A DNA stretch of 64,000 bases, taken from positions 930,001 through 994,000 of the forward strand of contig NC_019966.1 of NCBI RefSeq assembly GCF_000328565.1, in the 5' to 3' direction. Each line of letters begins with the position of its first letter. Position 1 is the first letter of the stretch. The position numbers and the translations under genes are program-made. This document shows, in pieces, positions 25,487 to 33,990 of this stretch. The DNA is from Mycobacterium sp. JS623 (GTDB taxonomy: Bacteria > Actinomycetota > Actinomycetes > Mycobacteriales > Mycobacteriaceae). The notes under the pieces are model-generated. The model did not search any database and was not told where the DNA came from. It saw only the letters and a list, made by a program, of their open reading frames with translations.

Positions 25487-27139
25487 ATGCGTAAGTCGGC
25501 ACACGCCCTCGGTCTTGTCGTCGTTTCACTATTTTCGGCCGCCATCCTCGGCGTCATGTCGGCATTCACCGCCGCCTTTGCACTCGGAGCTGCTACGGCG
25601 TTGGTCGTGCCGGGTACGGGGACGCCGAATGCGAACACCGTCGAGAACTACCTGATCCACGCCCGCGACTACTACATGCAGGGCACGATGTGCACCAACA
25701 ACGCGAATTGTCCCCTCAACGTGACGGGCAACCCCGCGAACCCGGGCCTGCTCGGAGTCAACTACCCCGCATCGTTCTGGCCGCTGGGATTCATCGGGAA
25801 CTGGTGTCCCGGATACACGTGCGACACGTGGGACGTGTCTGTGGGCACAGGGGTCAACAACCTCAACACCGCGTTGACGGCCGCCAGCGGGCCTGTCGTC
25901 GTTTTCGGCTATTCGCAGGGCGGAGCCGTCGTCGCCACCGAGCTCAGCAACATCCGCAACAACCCCGAGTTGCTGGCGAAGATCGACAAGGTTGTCACGA
26001 TCGGAGGCATCGAGAATCCCGACGGCGGGCTGTGGACGAGGCTCAGCTTCATTCCGTACGTCCCGATTCTGAACATCACGCCGCACCCGGCCATGCCCGT
26101 CGACATCGGCGCGCTGCAAGGCAAGTTCTACACGGTGGGGTTCGAATACGACCCGGTGGTCTATGCGCCGCTGTACTGGGGCAACCCGTTCACGATGCTC
26201 AATGCGCTGGCCGCGTTCCAGACCGTGCACGGCAACTACCTCACCCCCAACGGCAACGGTCCCACCGACCCCATCGCGTACGGCTACACGCCGACGACAC
26301 TCGCTGAGCAGTTGAACTGCACGGCGCATCCGGCGAATTGCCGTACAGACCAGTACGGCAACACCTATGTGATGATTCCTGCCCGAAGCCTGCCCATCGT
26401 GGACTTGGTCACCGGTCTGTTGCCCAGCCAGCTGCAGCCGGTGGTCAAGCCGGTCGCTGACCTGGTGTCGCCGGTGCTCAAGGTGCTCATCGATCTCGGC
26501 TACGACTGGAGCGGAGATCCGAGTGTGGTGAGGCCGCTGTCTCCGCTGCCGTTCAATCCGATTCAGAACTGGCCTGCGGTGGGCGTGAATCTGCTCGGCG
26601 CAGCGGTCCAGGGCGTTCAGGCCTTCCTGGGTGACCTCGGTGGGCTTACCACGATGATCGCGCCAACGGCTCCCGCCCCGCTGAGCCCGACCCCGGTGTC
26701 AACCTTCGCCGCACGCTCTGCGCCGGCCGAGGACACCGCGATGCTCGCCGTCGACCAGGGCTCGGAGTCTGATGCCAAGACCGCGGCTCCGGCGCTAAAG
26801 CTCGTTGAGGAATCTGACCCACCGGCACAGAAGGCGGCCGTCGAGAACCACACCCCCAACACCACGCCGGAGTCAACGGCGGACGAGACCAAGGTCGACG
26901 AGACGAAGGTCGACGAGACCAAGGTCGACGAGAAGAAGGTCGACGAGAAGAAGGTCGACGAGAAGAAGGTCGACGAGACCAAGGTCGACGAGAAGAAGGT
27001 CGACGAGAAGAATGTCGACGAGAAGAAGGCCGACAACACCAAGTCAGACAACACCAAGTCAGATAACGCCAAGTCTGATAACGACAAGAAGTCGGACTCC
27101 GACAAGAAGGATGCGGATACGGCCAAGGCAGCGGCCTGA
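25487..27139 (+). CDS. Secreted PE-PPE-domain alpha/beta hydrolase with repeat tail
   Basis: The 550-residue protein starts with a signal sequence (MRKSAHALGLVVVSLFSAAI, cleavage near residue 40). It has a PE-PPE / cutinase-like hydrolase domain: LVVPGTGTPN, VVVFGYSQGGAVVATEL with the nucleophile in GYSQG, and later EYDPVVYAPLYWG. There is no PE or PPE N-terminal domain. Residues 390-470 are Pro-rich, and the last 85 are Asp/Glu/Lys pentapeptide repeats. Related enzymes act as esterases on acyl chains of cell-envelope lipids. ATG 25487 is preferred because the open frame upstream (to 25250) is antisense to the YCII gene. It ends at a strong terminator. Confidence 0.85.
   Translation: MRKSAHALGLVVVSLFSAAILGVMSAFTAAFALGAATALVVPGTGTPNANTVENYLIHARDYYMQGTMCTNNANCPLNVTGNPANPGLLGVNYPASFWPLGFIGNWCPGYTCDTWDVSVGTGVNNLNTALTAASGPVVVFGYSQGGAVVATELSNIRNNPELLAKIDKVVTIGGIENPDGGLWTRLSFIPYVPILNITPHPAMPVDIGALQGKFYTVGFEYDPVVYAPLYWGNPFTMLNALAAFQTVHGNYLTPNGNGPTDPIAYGYTPTTLAEQLNCTAHPANCRTDQYGNTYVMIPARSLPIVDLVTGLLPSQLQPVVKPVADLVSPVLKVLIDLGYDWSGDPSVVRPLSPLPFNPIQNWPAVGVNLLGAAVQGVQAFLGDLGGLTTMIAPTAPAPLSPTPVSTFAARSAPAEDTAMLAVDQGSESDAKTAAPALKLVEESDPPAQKAAVENHTPNTTPESTADETKVDETKVDETKVDEKKVDEKKVDEKKVDETKVDEKKVDEKNVDEKKADNTKSDNTKSDNAKSDNDKKSDSDKKDADTAKAAA
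26882..27076 (+). repeat. In-frame 15-base tandem repeats (DE[TK]KV then DNTKS)
   Basis: Ten consecutive 15-base units (26882-27031) encode DETKV, DEKKV or close variants, then three units (27032-27076) encode DNTKS or DNAKS. The near identity at DNA level suggests recent expansion by slippage or recombination. The resulting alternating-charge tail is probably disordered and could bind envelope polymers. Confidence 0.9.
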
Positions 27140-27149
27140 CCCGATAAGC

Positions 27150-27187
27150 AAAATCCCCCGTCACATCAGGCAGTGGCGGGGGATTTT
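27150..27187. terminator. Bidirectional intrinsic terminator between the PE-PPE gene and mmaA4
   Basis: A perfect 11-base stem (27150-27160 AAAATCCCCCG, 27177-27187 CGGGGGATTTT) with a 16-base loop sits 11 bases after the plus-strand stop and 15 bases before the minus-strand stop at 27203. The A- and T-runs at the ends allow it to act in both directions. Confidence 0.8.
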
Positions 27188-27202
27188 CCTTTCGCGCGCT
27201 GC

Positions 27203-28099
27203 TTACGCGGCTGCGCCCGGCTTCAGGTAGGTAACGAGGCTGACGTCGATGCTCTCGTCGATGAAGTAATACTGGCAACCCGTCAGGTACCGCATGTAGC
27301 GGTGGTAGTTCTCCTCGTCGGTGGCCGCGATTGCCGCATCCTTGTTCTTCTCGAGCCGGTCGGCCCAGATGCCGAGCGTCTTGATGTAGTGGTTGCGGAG
27401 CGACTTTGCCTCCGGCACCACGAAGCCGGCCTTCTCGCCATGGTCGATCATCATCTGGGTGGTCGGGAGCCGGCCGCCGGGGAAGATCTCCGTGATCATG
27501 AACTTGATGAACCGGGCCAGCTCGAAGGTCAGCTTCTTGCCACGATCGGCCAGGTCGTATGGGTGGTAGCCGACGCTGCTCTGGATCGTCATACGGCCGT
27601 CGTCGGGCAGGATGTCAAAACAGGTCTTGAAGAAGTCGTCGTAGCGCTCGAAGCCGAAGTGCTCGAACGCCTCGATGGACACGATGCGGTCGACCGGGCT
27701 ATGGAACTGCTCCCAGCCCTCCAGCCGCACGTCGAACGTCCGCTTGGAGTCGATCTTGCCCAGCAGCTGGTCGCAGTAGGCCTTCTGGTTCTTGGACAGC
27801 GTCAGGCCGATGACATTGACGTCGTACTTCTCCATCGCCCGCTGCAGCGTCAGGCCCCAACCGCAGCCGACCTCCAGCAGCGTCATCCCCGGCTTGAGAT
27901 CGAGCTTGTCGAGGTGCTGATCGACGTTGGCTATCTGCGCCTCAGACAGCGTGACGTTTGGGCCGGTGAAGAACGCACAGCTGTACTTGCGCGTCGGATC
28001 CTGGAACACCCCGAAGAAGTCGTCCGACAGGTCGTAGTGCGCCTGAATGTCCTCGAAATGCGGCGTCATGTCCTTCGTGCCGGATGAATTGTCAGACAT
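27203..28099 (-). CDS. mmaA4: Hydroxymycolate synthase (MmaA4/Hma type), SAM-dependent mycolic acid methyltransferase
   Basis: The 298-residue enzyme has [23 protein letters not shown] and the SAM motif [14 protein letters not shown]. Its C-terminus [19 protein letters not shown] and [18 protein letters not shown] match M. tuberculosis MmaA4 closely as I recall it. MmaA4 adds a methyl and hydroxyl at the distal position of the meromycolate chain, leading to methoxy- and ketomycolates. Where the two neighbouring paralogues have LLHTI, this protein has TIQSS; loss of that His (bicarbonate contact in cyclopropane synthases) fits a hydroxylating rather than cyclopropanating enzyme. It is last of three tandem paralogues and ends at a strong terminator. 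Confidence 0.9.
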   Translation of the reverse strand: MSDNSSGTKDMTPHFEDIQAHYDLSDDFFGVFQDPTRKYSCAFFTGPNVTLSEAQIANVDQHLDKLDLKPGMTLLEVGCGWGLTLQRAMEKYDVNVIGLTLSKNQKAYCDQLLGKIDSKRTFDVRLEGWEQFHSPVDRIVSIEAFEHFGFERYDDFFKTCFDILPDDGRMTIQSSVGYHPYDLADRGKKLTFELARFIKFMITEIFPGGRLPTTQMMIDHGEKAGFVVPEAKSLRNHYIKTLGIWADRLEKNKDAAIAATDEENYHRYMRYLTGCQYYFIDESIDVSLVTYLKPGAAA

Positions 28100-28223
28100 A
28101 TTTCCCTTGCTTCAGGTGTGAGTGTTGCTGCGACCGTACCCCCGGTACGGTACTTCGACGTGCGAACACGCGTCTCAAGGCGTACACCCTAGCGTTTGGC
28201 AGGGCGCGGACTCCAATCCGGCG

Positions 28224-29084
28224 CTACTTGCGCAGCGTGAACTGGTTGACGTCGATATAGCCCTTGCGGAACATGTCCGCGCAACCGGCCAGGTACTTCA
28301 TGTACCGGTCGTAAACCTCTTCGGATTGGACGGCGACGGCGTCGTCGCGCCGCGCGCCCAGCGCCTGGGCCCACGTTTCCAGGGTGCGTGCGTAGTGGGG
28401 CTGCAGCGACTGGATGTGGGTCACCGTGAAGCCGGCCGCTGCGGCGTGCTCTTCGACCGCCGCGATCGTCGGCAGCTGGCCGCCGGGGAAAATCTCCTTC
28501 GCGATGAACATCGCAAACCGTGCGGCGTCCATCGACAACGCGATGCCACGCTCCTTGACCTCATCCAGCGTCAGTCGGGTGATGGTGTGCAGCAGCATGA
28601 CGCCGTCGTCGGGCAGCGCGTCATAGGTCGTGGAGAAGAACTGCTTCCACCGGTCGTGCCCGAAGTGTTCGAACGCGCCGATCGACACGATCCGGTCGAC
28701 CGGCTCGTTGAACTGCTCCCACCCTTCGAGCAGCACGCGCTTGGAGCGTGGACTGTCGACGGTGGCGAGGGCCTTCTCGGCGTGGTCGTGTTGGTTCTGC
28801 GACAGCGTCAACCCGACCACGTTGACGTCATAGCTTTCGACGGCCCGACGAATGGTGGCGCCCCAGCCACACCCGATGTCCAGCAGCGTCATCCCCGGCC
28901 GCAAACCGAGCTTGCCGAGCGACAGGTCGATCTTGGCGAGCTGAGCTTGTTCGAGCGTCATGTCGTCGCGTTCGAAGAACGCGCAGCTGTACATCAGCGT
29001 CGGATCCAAAAACAGCCGGTAGAAGTCGTCGGACAGGTCGTAGTGCGACTGCACGTCCTCGAAATGAGGCTTCAAGTCGGCCAT
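28224..29084 (-). CDS. Mycolic acid cyclopropane synthase homologue (MmaA2/CmaA family)
   Basis: The 286-residue SAM-dependent enzyme contains [54 protein letters not shown] and [20 protein letters not shown], and ends FRKGYIDVNQFTLRK. These are the hallmarks of mycolate methyltransferases. The LLHTI His is present, so cyclopropanation of a meromycolate double bond is likely. ATG 29084 is taken as the start; an in-frame TTG lies 9 bases upstream. It resembles MmaA2, PcaA and MmaA3 about equally by eye, so no symbol is given. The gap of 124 bases to mmaA4 is longer than the 29-base gap to its upstream paralogue. Confidence 0.88.
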   Translation of the reverse strand: MADLKPHFEDVQSHYDLSDDFYRLFLDPTLMYSCAFFERDDMTLEQAQLAKIDLSLGKLGLRPGMTLLDIGCGWGATIRRAVESYDVNVVGLTLSQNQHDHAEKALATVDSPRSKRVLLEGWEQFNEPVDRIVSIGAFEHFGHDRWKQFFSTTYDALPDDGVMLLHTITRLTLDEVKERGIALSMDAARFAMFIAKEIFPGGQLPTIAAVEEHAAAAGFTVTHIQSLQPHYARTLETWAQALGARRDDAVAVQSEEVYDRYMKYLAGCADMFRKGYIDVNQFTLRK

Positions 29085-29113
29085 GAGCGGCAATGCTACG
29101 CGGCCAGAACTGG

Positions 29114-29983
29114 CTACTTTTTCAGCGTGAACTGGTTGACGTCGATGTAGCCCATGCGAAAACCTCTGGCGCAGCCGGTCAGGTAGTGCATGTAGCGGTC
29201 GTAAACCTCTTCGGACTGAACGGAGATGGCTTCGTCCTTGTGAGCCTGCAGCGCCTCGGCCCAGCAGTCGAGGGTGCGCGCGTAGTGCAGTTGAAGCGAC
29301 TGGCGGCGGGTCAGCTCGAAACCGGCCTTGGCCGAATGTTCTCCGACCTTTTCGATCGACGGCAGCCTGCCGCCGGGGAAGATCTCGGTGAGGATGAACT
29401 TCACGAACCGCGCGACCTCGAAGGTCAGCGGGATCTTCCGGTCGGCCATCTGCGGCAGCGTCAGCGCGGTGATCGTGTGCAACAGCATCACGCCGTCGTC
29501 GGGCAACAACGAGTAGGCCAAGTCGAAGAAGTCGTCATAGCGGTCGAAACCGAAGTGCTCGAACGCGCCGATCGACACGATCCGGTCCACCGGTTCGTCG
29601 AATTGCTCCCACCCACGAAGCAGCACTCGCTTGCTGCGTCGACTGTCAGATTGCGCGAGAACCCTTTCCACATGGGCTTTTTGGTTCTCGCTCAGCGTCA
29701 GCCCGACGACGTTGACGTCGTAGCGCTCGATCGCCCGCAGCATCGTCGAACCCCAGCCGCAACCAACATCGAGCAAGGTCATCCCCGGCTGCAATTCGAG
29801 TTTGCCCAGCGCCAGATCGATCTTCGCGAGCTGCGCCTCTTTCAGTGACATGTCATCGCGTTCGAAATACGCGCAGCTGTAGGTCTGGGTGGGATCCAGC
29901 CACAGTCGGAAGAAGTCGTCGGACAGGTCGTAGTGAGCCTGGACGTCTGCGAAATGCGGCTTCAACTTGTTGGCTTGGGCCAT
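29114..29983 (-). CDS. Mycolic acid cyclopropane synthase homologue (MmaA2/MmaA3-like)
   Basis: The 289-residue enzyme has [54 protein letters not shown] and FEHFGFDRYDDFFDL, and ends FRMGYIDVNQFTLKK. The LLHTI His is kept, as in cyclopropanating members. Segments match MmaA2 (ELTRRQSLQLHYARTL) and others match MmaA3 (FRMGYID), so the exact orthologue cannot be told by reading. It leads the minus-strand mycolate unit, 29 bases before the next paralogue. Substrates are meromycolates carried on AcpM during synthesis in the cytoplasm. Confidence 0.88.
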   Translation of the reverse strand: MAQANKLKPHFADVQAHYDLSDDFFRLWLDPTQTYSCAYFERDDMSLKEAQLAKIDLALGKLELQPGMTLLDVGCGWGSTMLRAIERYDVNVVGLTLSENQKAHVERVLAQSDSRRSKRVLLRGWEQFDEPVDRIVSIGAFEHFGFDRYDDFFDLAYSLLPDDGVMLLHTITALTLPQMADRKIPLTFEVARFVKFILTEIFPGGRLPSIEKVGEHSAKAGFELTRRQSLQLHYARTLDCWAEALQAHKDEAISVQSEEVYDRYMHYLTGCARGFRMGYIDVNQFTLKK

Positions 29984-30115
29984 GGGTTTAGGTGCCTTTC
30001 TGGCTGATCAGCAGCTTGCCCGTGTCGACGATAACCACTGTCATGTGCTGACGCACTCCATCCAGAGGCTACGCGCCTTGGGACTCGGTTAACGAATCGA
30101 GAGGTGTGCCGAGGG

Positions 30116-31075
30116 TCACCATGCCTCAGCAAAGGTGGTCTTCAGCTCGCCGACAATGTCGTCCCACAGCTCGCGGGGCAGGTCATGCCCCATACCGTCG
30201 AACAACACCAGCCGGGCGCCCCTGATGGCGCGCGCGATGGCCCGGCCACCGAAAGGGCGCATCAGCCTGTCGGCCTTGCCGTGGATCACGACGGTCGGAA
30301 CGTTGATCTGTCGGTCGTAGTCGAGCAGGCTGCCGCTGCCGAGGATCGCGGCGAAGTGGCGGCCGACGCCCGCCGGGTAGTAGGACCGCTCGAGCCCCTC
30401 GATCGCCTCCTCGCGGATGCGGTCCACGGGCGCCGGATACGCCGGGCTGCCGGTGATTCTGGTGACCCGGATGGCGTTTTCGACGAGCGCCTCGCGCGTC
30501 GCGTCCTTGGGTTTCTGCAGGATCGCGAGCAGTTGCTTCGCCCCCGGCGGCGGAAGCAGCGGCTGGTTGTTGCTCGAGAAGATGATCGCAAGAGTCTTGG
30601 TGCGTGGGCGGTGGCGGGCCGCGAACACCTGCGCGATCATGCCGCCCATCGAGGCGCCGACGATGTGCGCAGTGTCGATCTCGAGGTGGTCCAACAGCGC
30701 GGCAGCGTCGTCGGCCATGTCGTCCAGCGTGTACACCGCGGGGCTCTTCAGGCCGAGGAACGAGCGGACCATCCGCTTGGGCAGCGACATGCCGGAGTGG
30801 CCGCCCGTCACCTTGGTGGACAGGCCGACGTCGCGGTTGTCGTAGCGGATGACGCGCAGGCCCTGGTCAACGAGCTTCTCGCAGAAGTCGGTGCGCCACA
30901 ACAACAACTGCGCGCCAAGACCCATGATCAGCAGGACGGCGGGATTGTTGGGGTCACCCATGTCCTCGTAGTAGATATCCAGATCGCCCGATTCAGGCCC
31001 AATGTCGCCACGCACGTGGCTCCGTGCTGTGCCGGTACGGATGTCGATGTCTGCTCCTGGAGGCTCGTCGGTCAC
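30116..31075 (-). CDS. lipG: LipG-type alpha/beta hydrolase
   Basis: The 319-residue hydrolase has the oxyanion-side LLIMGLGAQLLLW, YDNRDVGLSTK, the nucleophile elbow HIVGASMGGMIAQV (Ser in GASMGG), the Asp strand VVIHGKADRLM and the final His in DGMGHDLP. In M. tuberculosis LipG (Rv0646c) occupies the same position next to mmaA genes and acts as a phospholipase/thioesterase. Its start overlaps the stop of the ABC1 gene by ATGA (31072-31075), so the two are translationally coupled. A second homologous hydrolase lies at 32452-33378. It has no signal peptide. Confidence 0.86.
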   Translation of the reverse strand: MTDEPPGADIDIRTGTARSHVRGDIGPESGDLDIYYEDMGDPNNPAVLLIMGLGAQLLLWRTDFCEKLVDQGLRVIRYDNRDVGLSTKVTGGHSGMSLPKRMVRSFLGLKSPAVYTLDDMADDAAALLDHLEIDTAHIVGASMGGMIAQVFAARHRPRTKTLAIIFSSNNQPLLPPPGAKQLLAILQKPKDATREALVENAIRVTRITGSPAYPAPVDRIREEAIEGLERSYYPAGVGRHFAAILGSGSLLDYDRQINVPTVVIHGKADRLMRPFGGRAIARAIRGARLVLFDGMGHDLPRELWDDIVGELKTTFAEAW

Positions 31076-32418
31076 GCCTCGACTTCTTCCGAGTGCTCGC
31101 GGCTGACTTCGACCATGAAGTTAGCGAAGTATCCGGTCAACTGCGGGTCGGACATCATCTGCCACTTCGGCGCGAGCAGCTTCATGTAGCGCTCGACGTA
31201 AAGGAACTGCTTGCCGATCAGCACCAGCTCACGCGGCAGCTTGACGTCGTAAGCATCGGCCAGCTTCGACAGCTGGCGGCCGATGTCGGCGTAGGACATG
31301 TCGCCCAGCGTCGACATGGTCAGTGGCGTGGCGAACTTCTCCAGGTCCTTCGCGGCCTGCGCCTCTGGTTTGATGTTGCCCACCGCACCCATCATCACGA
31401 CGATCTTGCCCGCGGTGGCATGGTCCTTCTTGACCAGCAGCGCGTACACCAATTCCCTTAGCAGCCAACGTGTCCGGGGGTCGATGCGGCCCATGATGCC
31501 GAAGTCGAAGAACACGATCTTGCCGTCGGAGTCGACGTATAGGTTGCCTGCGTGCAGGTCGCCGTGGAACAGGCCGTGCCGCAGCCCGCCCTCGAAGACG
31601 CTGAACAGCAACGCCTTCACCAGCTCAGTGCCGTCGAAGCCGGCCTTACGGATGGCCGCGGCGTCGTCGATGCGGATGCCCTGGACGCGTTCCATCGTCA
31701 GCACCCGCGCGCAGGTCAGGTCCCAGTAGACCTGCGGCACGCGGATGTTCTTGCCGAGCGGCGAGGCGTGCATATGCGACACCCAGGCATCCATCGACTG
31801 CGCTTCGAGCCGGAAGTCGAGCTCCTCGGCCAGGTTGTCCGCGAAGTCGGCGACGACGTCCTGGGCGGACAGCCGCCGGCCGAGCTTGGCCAGCTCGACG
31901 ATCTGCGCGCCGCGCTTGAGGATCTGCAGGTCTGCCGCGACGCGGCGGCGGATGCCCGGTCGCTGGATCTTGACGACGACTTCTTCGCCGCTGTGCAGGG
32001 TCGCGTAGTGCACCTGCGCGATCGAGGCCGATGCAAACGGCGTCTCGTCGAACGTCTTGAACAGGTTCGAGGGTTCGTCGCCGAGCTCTTCCTTGAAGAG
32101 CTTGTGGACCTCGTCGGGGTCGGCGGGCGGGACCGCGTCGAGCAGGCTGCGGAACTCCCGGCTCATTTGTTCACCGAAGGCGCCCGGACTGGACGCGATG
32201 ATCTGGCCGAATTTGACGTAGGTGGGGCCAAGGTCGGCGAACGTCTGCGGGATCTGCTTGATGATCTTCTGCTGCAACGATCCCTTACCGGCGAGCTTGG
32301 TGACGACCCGCGCGCCGGTGCGGGTTATCTGCCAACCCGTCGCGCCGATGCGGGCGGCCTCGACCGGCAGCGGCACCCGGTCCAGCTTGGCCACCTCGCG
32401 GTGTTTAGTCGTACTCAT
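31072..32418 (-). CDS. ABC1/UbiB-family kinase-like protein (Rv0647c homologue)
   Basis: The 448-residue protein shows the UbiB family elements: TYVKFGQIIASSPG (K-x-G-Q motif), ETPFASASIAQVHYATL (Ala-rich loop), EVVVKIQRPG (ATP-binding Lys), HGDLHAGNLYVDSDG (catalytic loop) and IVFFDFGIMG (DFG). UbiB proteins have an atypical protein-kinase fold with ATPase activity and serve isoprenoid-lipid metabolism. Here the gene is coupled to lipG and lies in the conserved mycobacterial order beside mycolate genes, suggesting lipid trafficking. The C-terminal region lacks an obvious membrane helix pair. Confidence 0.88.
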   Translation of the reverse strand: MSTTKHREVAKLDRVPLPVEAARIGATGWQITRTGARVVTKLAGKGSLQQKIIKQIPQTFADLGPTYVKFGQIIASSPGAFGEQMSREFRSLLDAVPPADPDEVHKLFKEELGDEPSNLFKTFDETPFASASIAQVHYATLHSGEEVVVKIQRPGIRRRVAADLQILKRGAQIVELAKLGRRLSAQDVVADFADNLAEELDFRLEAQSMDAWVSHMHASPLGKNIRVPQVYWDLTCARVLTMERVQGIRIDDAAAIRKAGFDGTELVKALLFSVFEGGLRHGLFHGDLHAGNLYVDSDGKIVFFDFGIMGRIDPRTRWLLRELVYALLVKKDHATAGKIVVMMGAVGNIKPEAQAAKDLEKFATPLTMSTLGDMSYADIGRQLSKLADAYDVKLPRELVLIGKQFLYVERYMKLLAPKWQMMSDPQLTGYFANFMVEVSREHSEEVEA

Positions 32419-32451
32419 GGTTGCAGTGTCTCAAACGGCGGGTTGACGAGT

Positions 32452-33378
32452 CTAAATCGTGTGCACCGGGTCACAGGTGGCTCCGAAATTGTCCGTCAGC
32501 GCCTCGACGATCGGCCGCCATACCGGCGCGGGCAAATCATGGCCCATCCCGTCGACGACGACGTAGCGTGCGTTCTCGATCACCCTGGCGACGTTGCGAC
32601 CGTTGCGGGGCCGCACCATCGGGTCCTTGGATCCATGGATGACGACCGTCGGCGCGCTAATGCGGCGGGTATAGCGCATCAGGCTGCCGGTGCCGAGGAT
32701 GGCATCGAACTGGCGCAGCATGCCCTGCGGGTAGTCGCCGCGGGCGGTCAGCTCCTCGACTCGGCGGCGCAGTTGGTCAACGGGCGGAAGGAAATTCGGG
32801 CCGTTGATGATCGAGATGTTGCGCACCTCGTTGGCGAGCTTGTCCTCTGCGGGTGCGTCCTTCTTCGGTGCATCGAATGCCAGCCGGATCACGCGCCACT
32901 TCGGAATCGACGACATCGGACTGCCCGAGCTCGTCATGATCAGGCCAAGTGATTGGACACGTTCGGGATGGCTACCCGCTAGCACCTGGGCGATCATCCC
33001 GCCCATCGAGGCGCCCACCACATGTGCACGCGCGATGCCGAGGTGATCGAGAAGGCCTTTGACGTCCTCGGCCAGATCCACCAGCGTGTACGGCACAGGG
33101 CTGCCGCGACCGACGAGGTACCTCAGCACTCGCGGGTAGACCGAACCCTTGGCGCGCAGGCCATGCATCTTTGTCGACAGGCCGGTATCGCGGTGGTCGA
33201 ACCGGATCACCCGGTACCCGCGCTCGACCAGGCGCGCGCAGAAGCCGTCCGGCCACATCGGCAGCTGCGCGCCGACGCCCATGATCAGCAGGACCGGCGG
33301 CGCTGCAGGATCGCCGAGGTCTTCATAGAAGATCTCGATGCCCTCGCCGCACGCCGCGGTCCCGCTTCTGGTTTGCAC
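32452..33378 (-). CDS. Alpha/beta hydrolase, paralogue of the LipG-type enzyme
   Basis: From GTG 33378 the 308-residue protein reads VQTRSGTAACGEGIEIFYED and carries PVLLIMGVGAQLPMW, FDHRDTGLSTKMHG, the nucleophile elbow HVVGASMGGMIAQV, TVVIHGSKDPMV and DGMGHDLPAP. It is clearly homologous to the hydrolase at 30116-31075, motif for motif, so a duplication is likely. The GTG lies 10 bases after the stop of the DinB gene; upstream extension of the frame to 33513 overlaps that gene and is rejected. The substrate is unknown, probably an acyl ester or thioester. Confidence 0.85.
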   Translation of the reverse strand: MQTRSGTAACGEGIEIFYEDLGDPAAPPVLLIMGVGAQLPMWPDGFCARLVERGYRVIRFDHRDTGLSTKMHGLRAKGSVYPRVLRYLVGRGSPVPYTLVDLAEDVKGLLDHLGIARAHVVGASMGGMIAQVLAGSHPERVQSLGLIMTSSGSPMSSIPKWRVIRLAFDAPKKDAPAEDKLANEVRNISIINGPNFLPPVDQLRRRVEELTARGDYPQGMLRQFDAILGTGSLMRYTRRISAPTVVIHGSKDPMVRPRNGRNVARVIENARYVVVDGMGHDLPAPVWRPIVEALTDNFGATCDPVHTI

Positions 33379-33388
33379 TTCGTTCTGT

Positions 33389-33988
33389 TTACACCGCCGC
33401 CGGTTTCCACGGCTTGATCCATTCTGTTGGTTCCCAGCCTTCGATGCCGGCCACCAATTCGTAAAGCGTTGCACCGTCGATGGATTCGCGGATGATGTCG
33501 GCGTGCCCGGCATGCCGGGCCAGTTCGTTGATCAAGTGGTGGATCACCCAGCGCACGGACCAGCTCTCAACGTCCTTGGGAAACCACGGCACGTCATGCG
33601 GCACCGGCACGGCAGTATCGAGATCGGCTGAAGCCAAGATCCGCAGCGTTTCGGCGTTCTGCGCCTTGAACTTGGCCAGCAGCTCCGACAGCGTCTCGTC
33701 CTCGCGCATCACGTGCTCGTCTTGATAGCTGGCCACGATTTCCTCGAACGGGCGGGTGTCCTTCGGCGGGAAATCCGGCGCCGCCGCGACGCGCTCCATC
33801 CACGACCGCTGTACGCCGGTGGCGTGCTTGATGAGGCCGCCAATCGACAGCGCGCTCACTGTCGGCTTGGACCGGGCCTGTTCGTCGGACAGTCCGAAGG
33901 CCACCGCGGGATACGAGCTGTGGTGGTATTCGAGGAACACCCGCAACGCGTCACGCTCGTCGCCGACGACGGGAGCTTGTCCTGGCAT
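33389..33988 (-). CDS. DinB-family protein (four-helix, DUF664-like)
   Basis: From ATG 33988, preceded by AAGGAGAAG, the 199-residue protein has VFLEYHHSSYPAVAFGLSDE, SIGGLIKHATGVQRSWMERV and RWVIHHLINELARHAGHADI, the metal-ligating histidine pattern of DinB proteins. These are thiol-dependent transferases or metal-dependent enzymes in actinomycetes, often using mycothiol; that role is inferred from the family. It starts only 2 bases after the stop of another DinB gene (33991-34521). Both are probably controlled by the divergent WYL regulator through the palindrome at 34542-34562. Confidence 0.86.
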   Translation of the reverse strand: MPGQAPVVGDERDALRVFLEYHHSSYPAVAFGLSDEQARSKPTVSALSIGGLIKHATGVQRSWMERVAAAPDFPPKDTRPFEEIVASYQDEHVMREDETLSELLAKFKAQNAETLRILASADLDTAVPVPHDVPWFPKDVESWSVRWVIHHLINELARHAGHADIIRESIDGATLYELVAGIEGWEPTEWIKPWKPAAV

Positions 33989-33990
33989 GC

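Noticed and set aside
26882..27076. Possible CRISPR-like or minisatellite array
   Set aside because: The units are contiguous, in frame, and without spacers; they encode a charged protein tail.
27203..29848. Long plus-strand frames opposite the three mycolate methyltransferases (27173-28087, 28122-29150, 29093-29848)
   Set aside because: All three are repeats of the same antisense reading of homologous genes and resemble one another only because the sense genes are paralogues.
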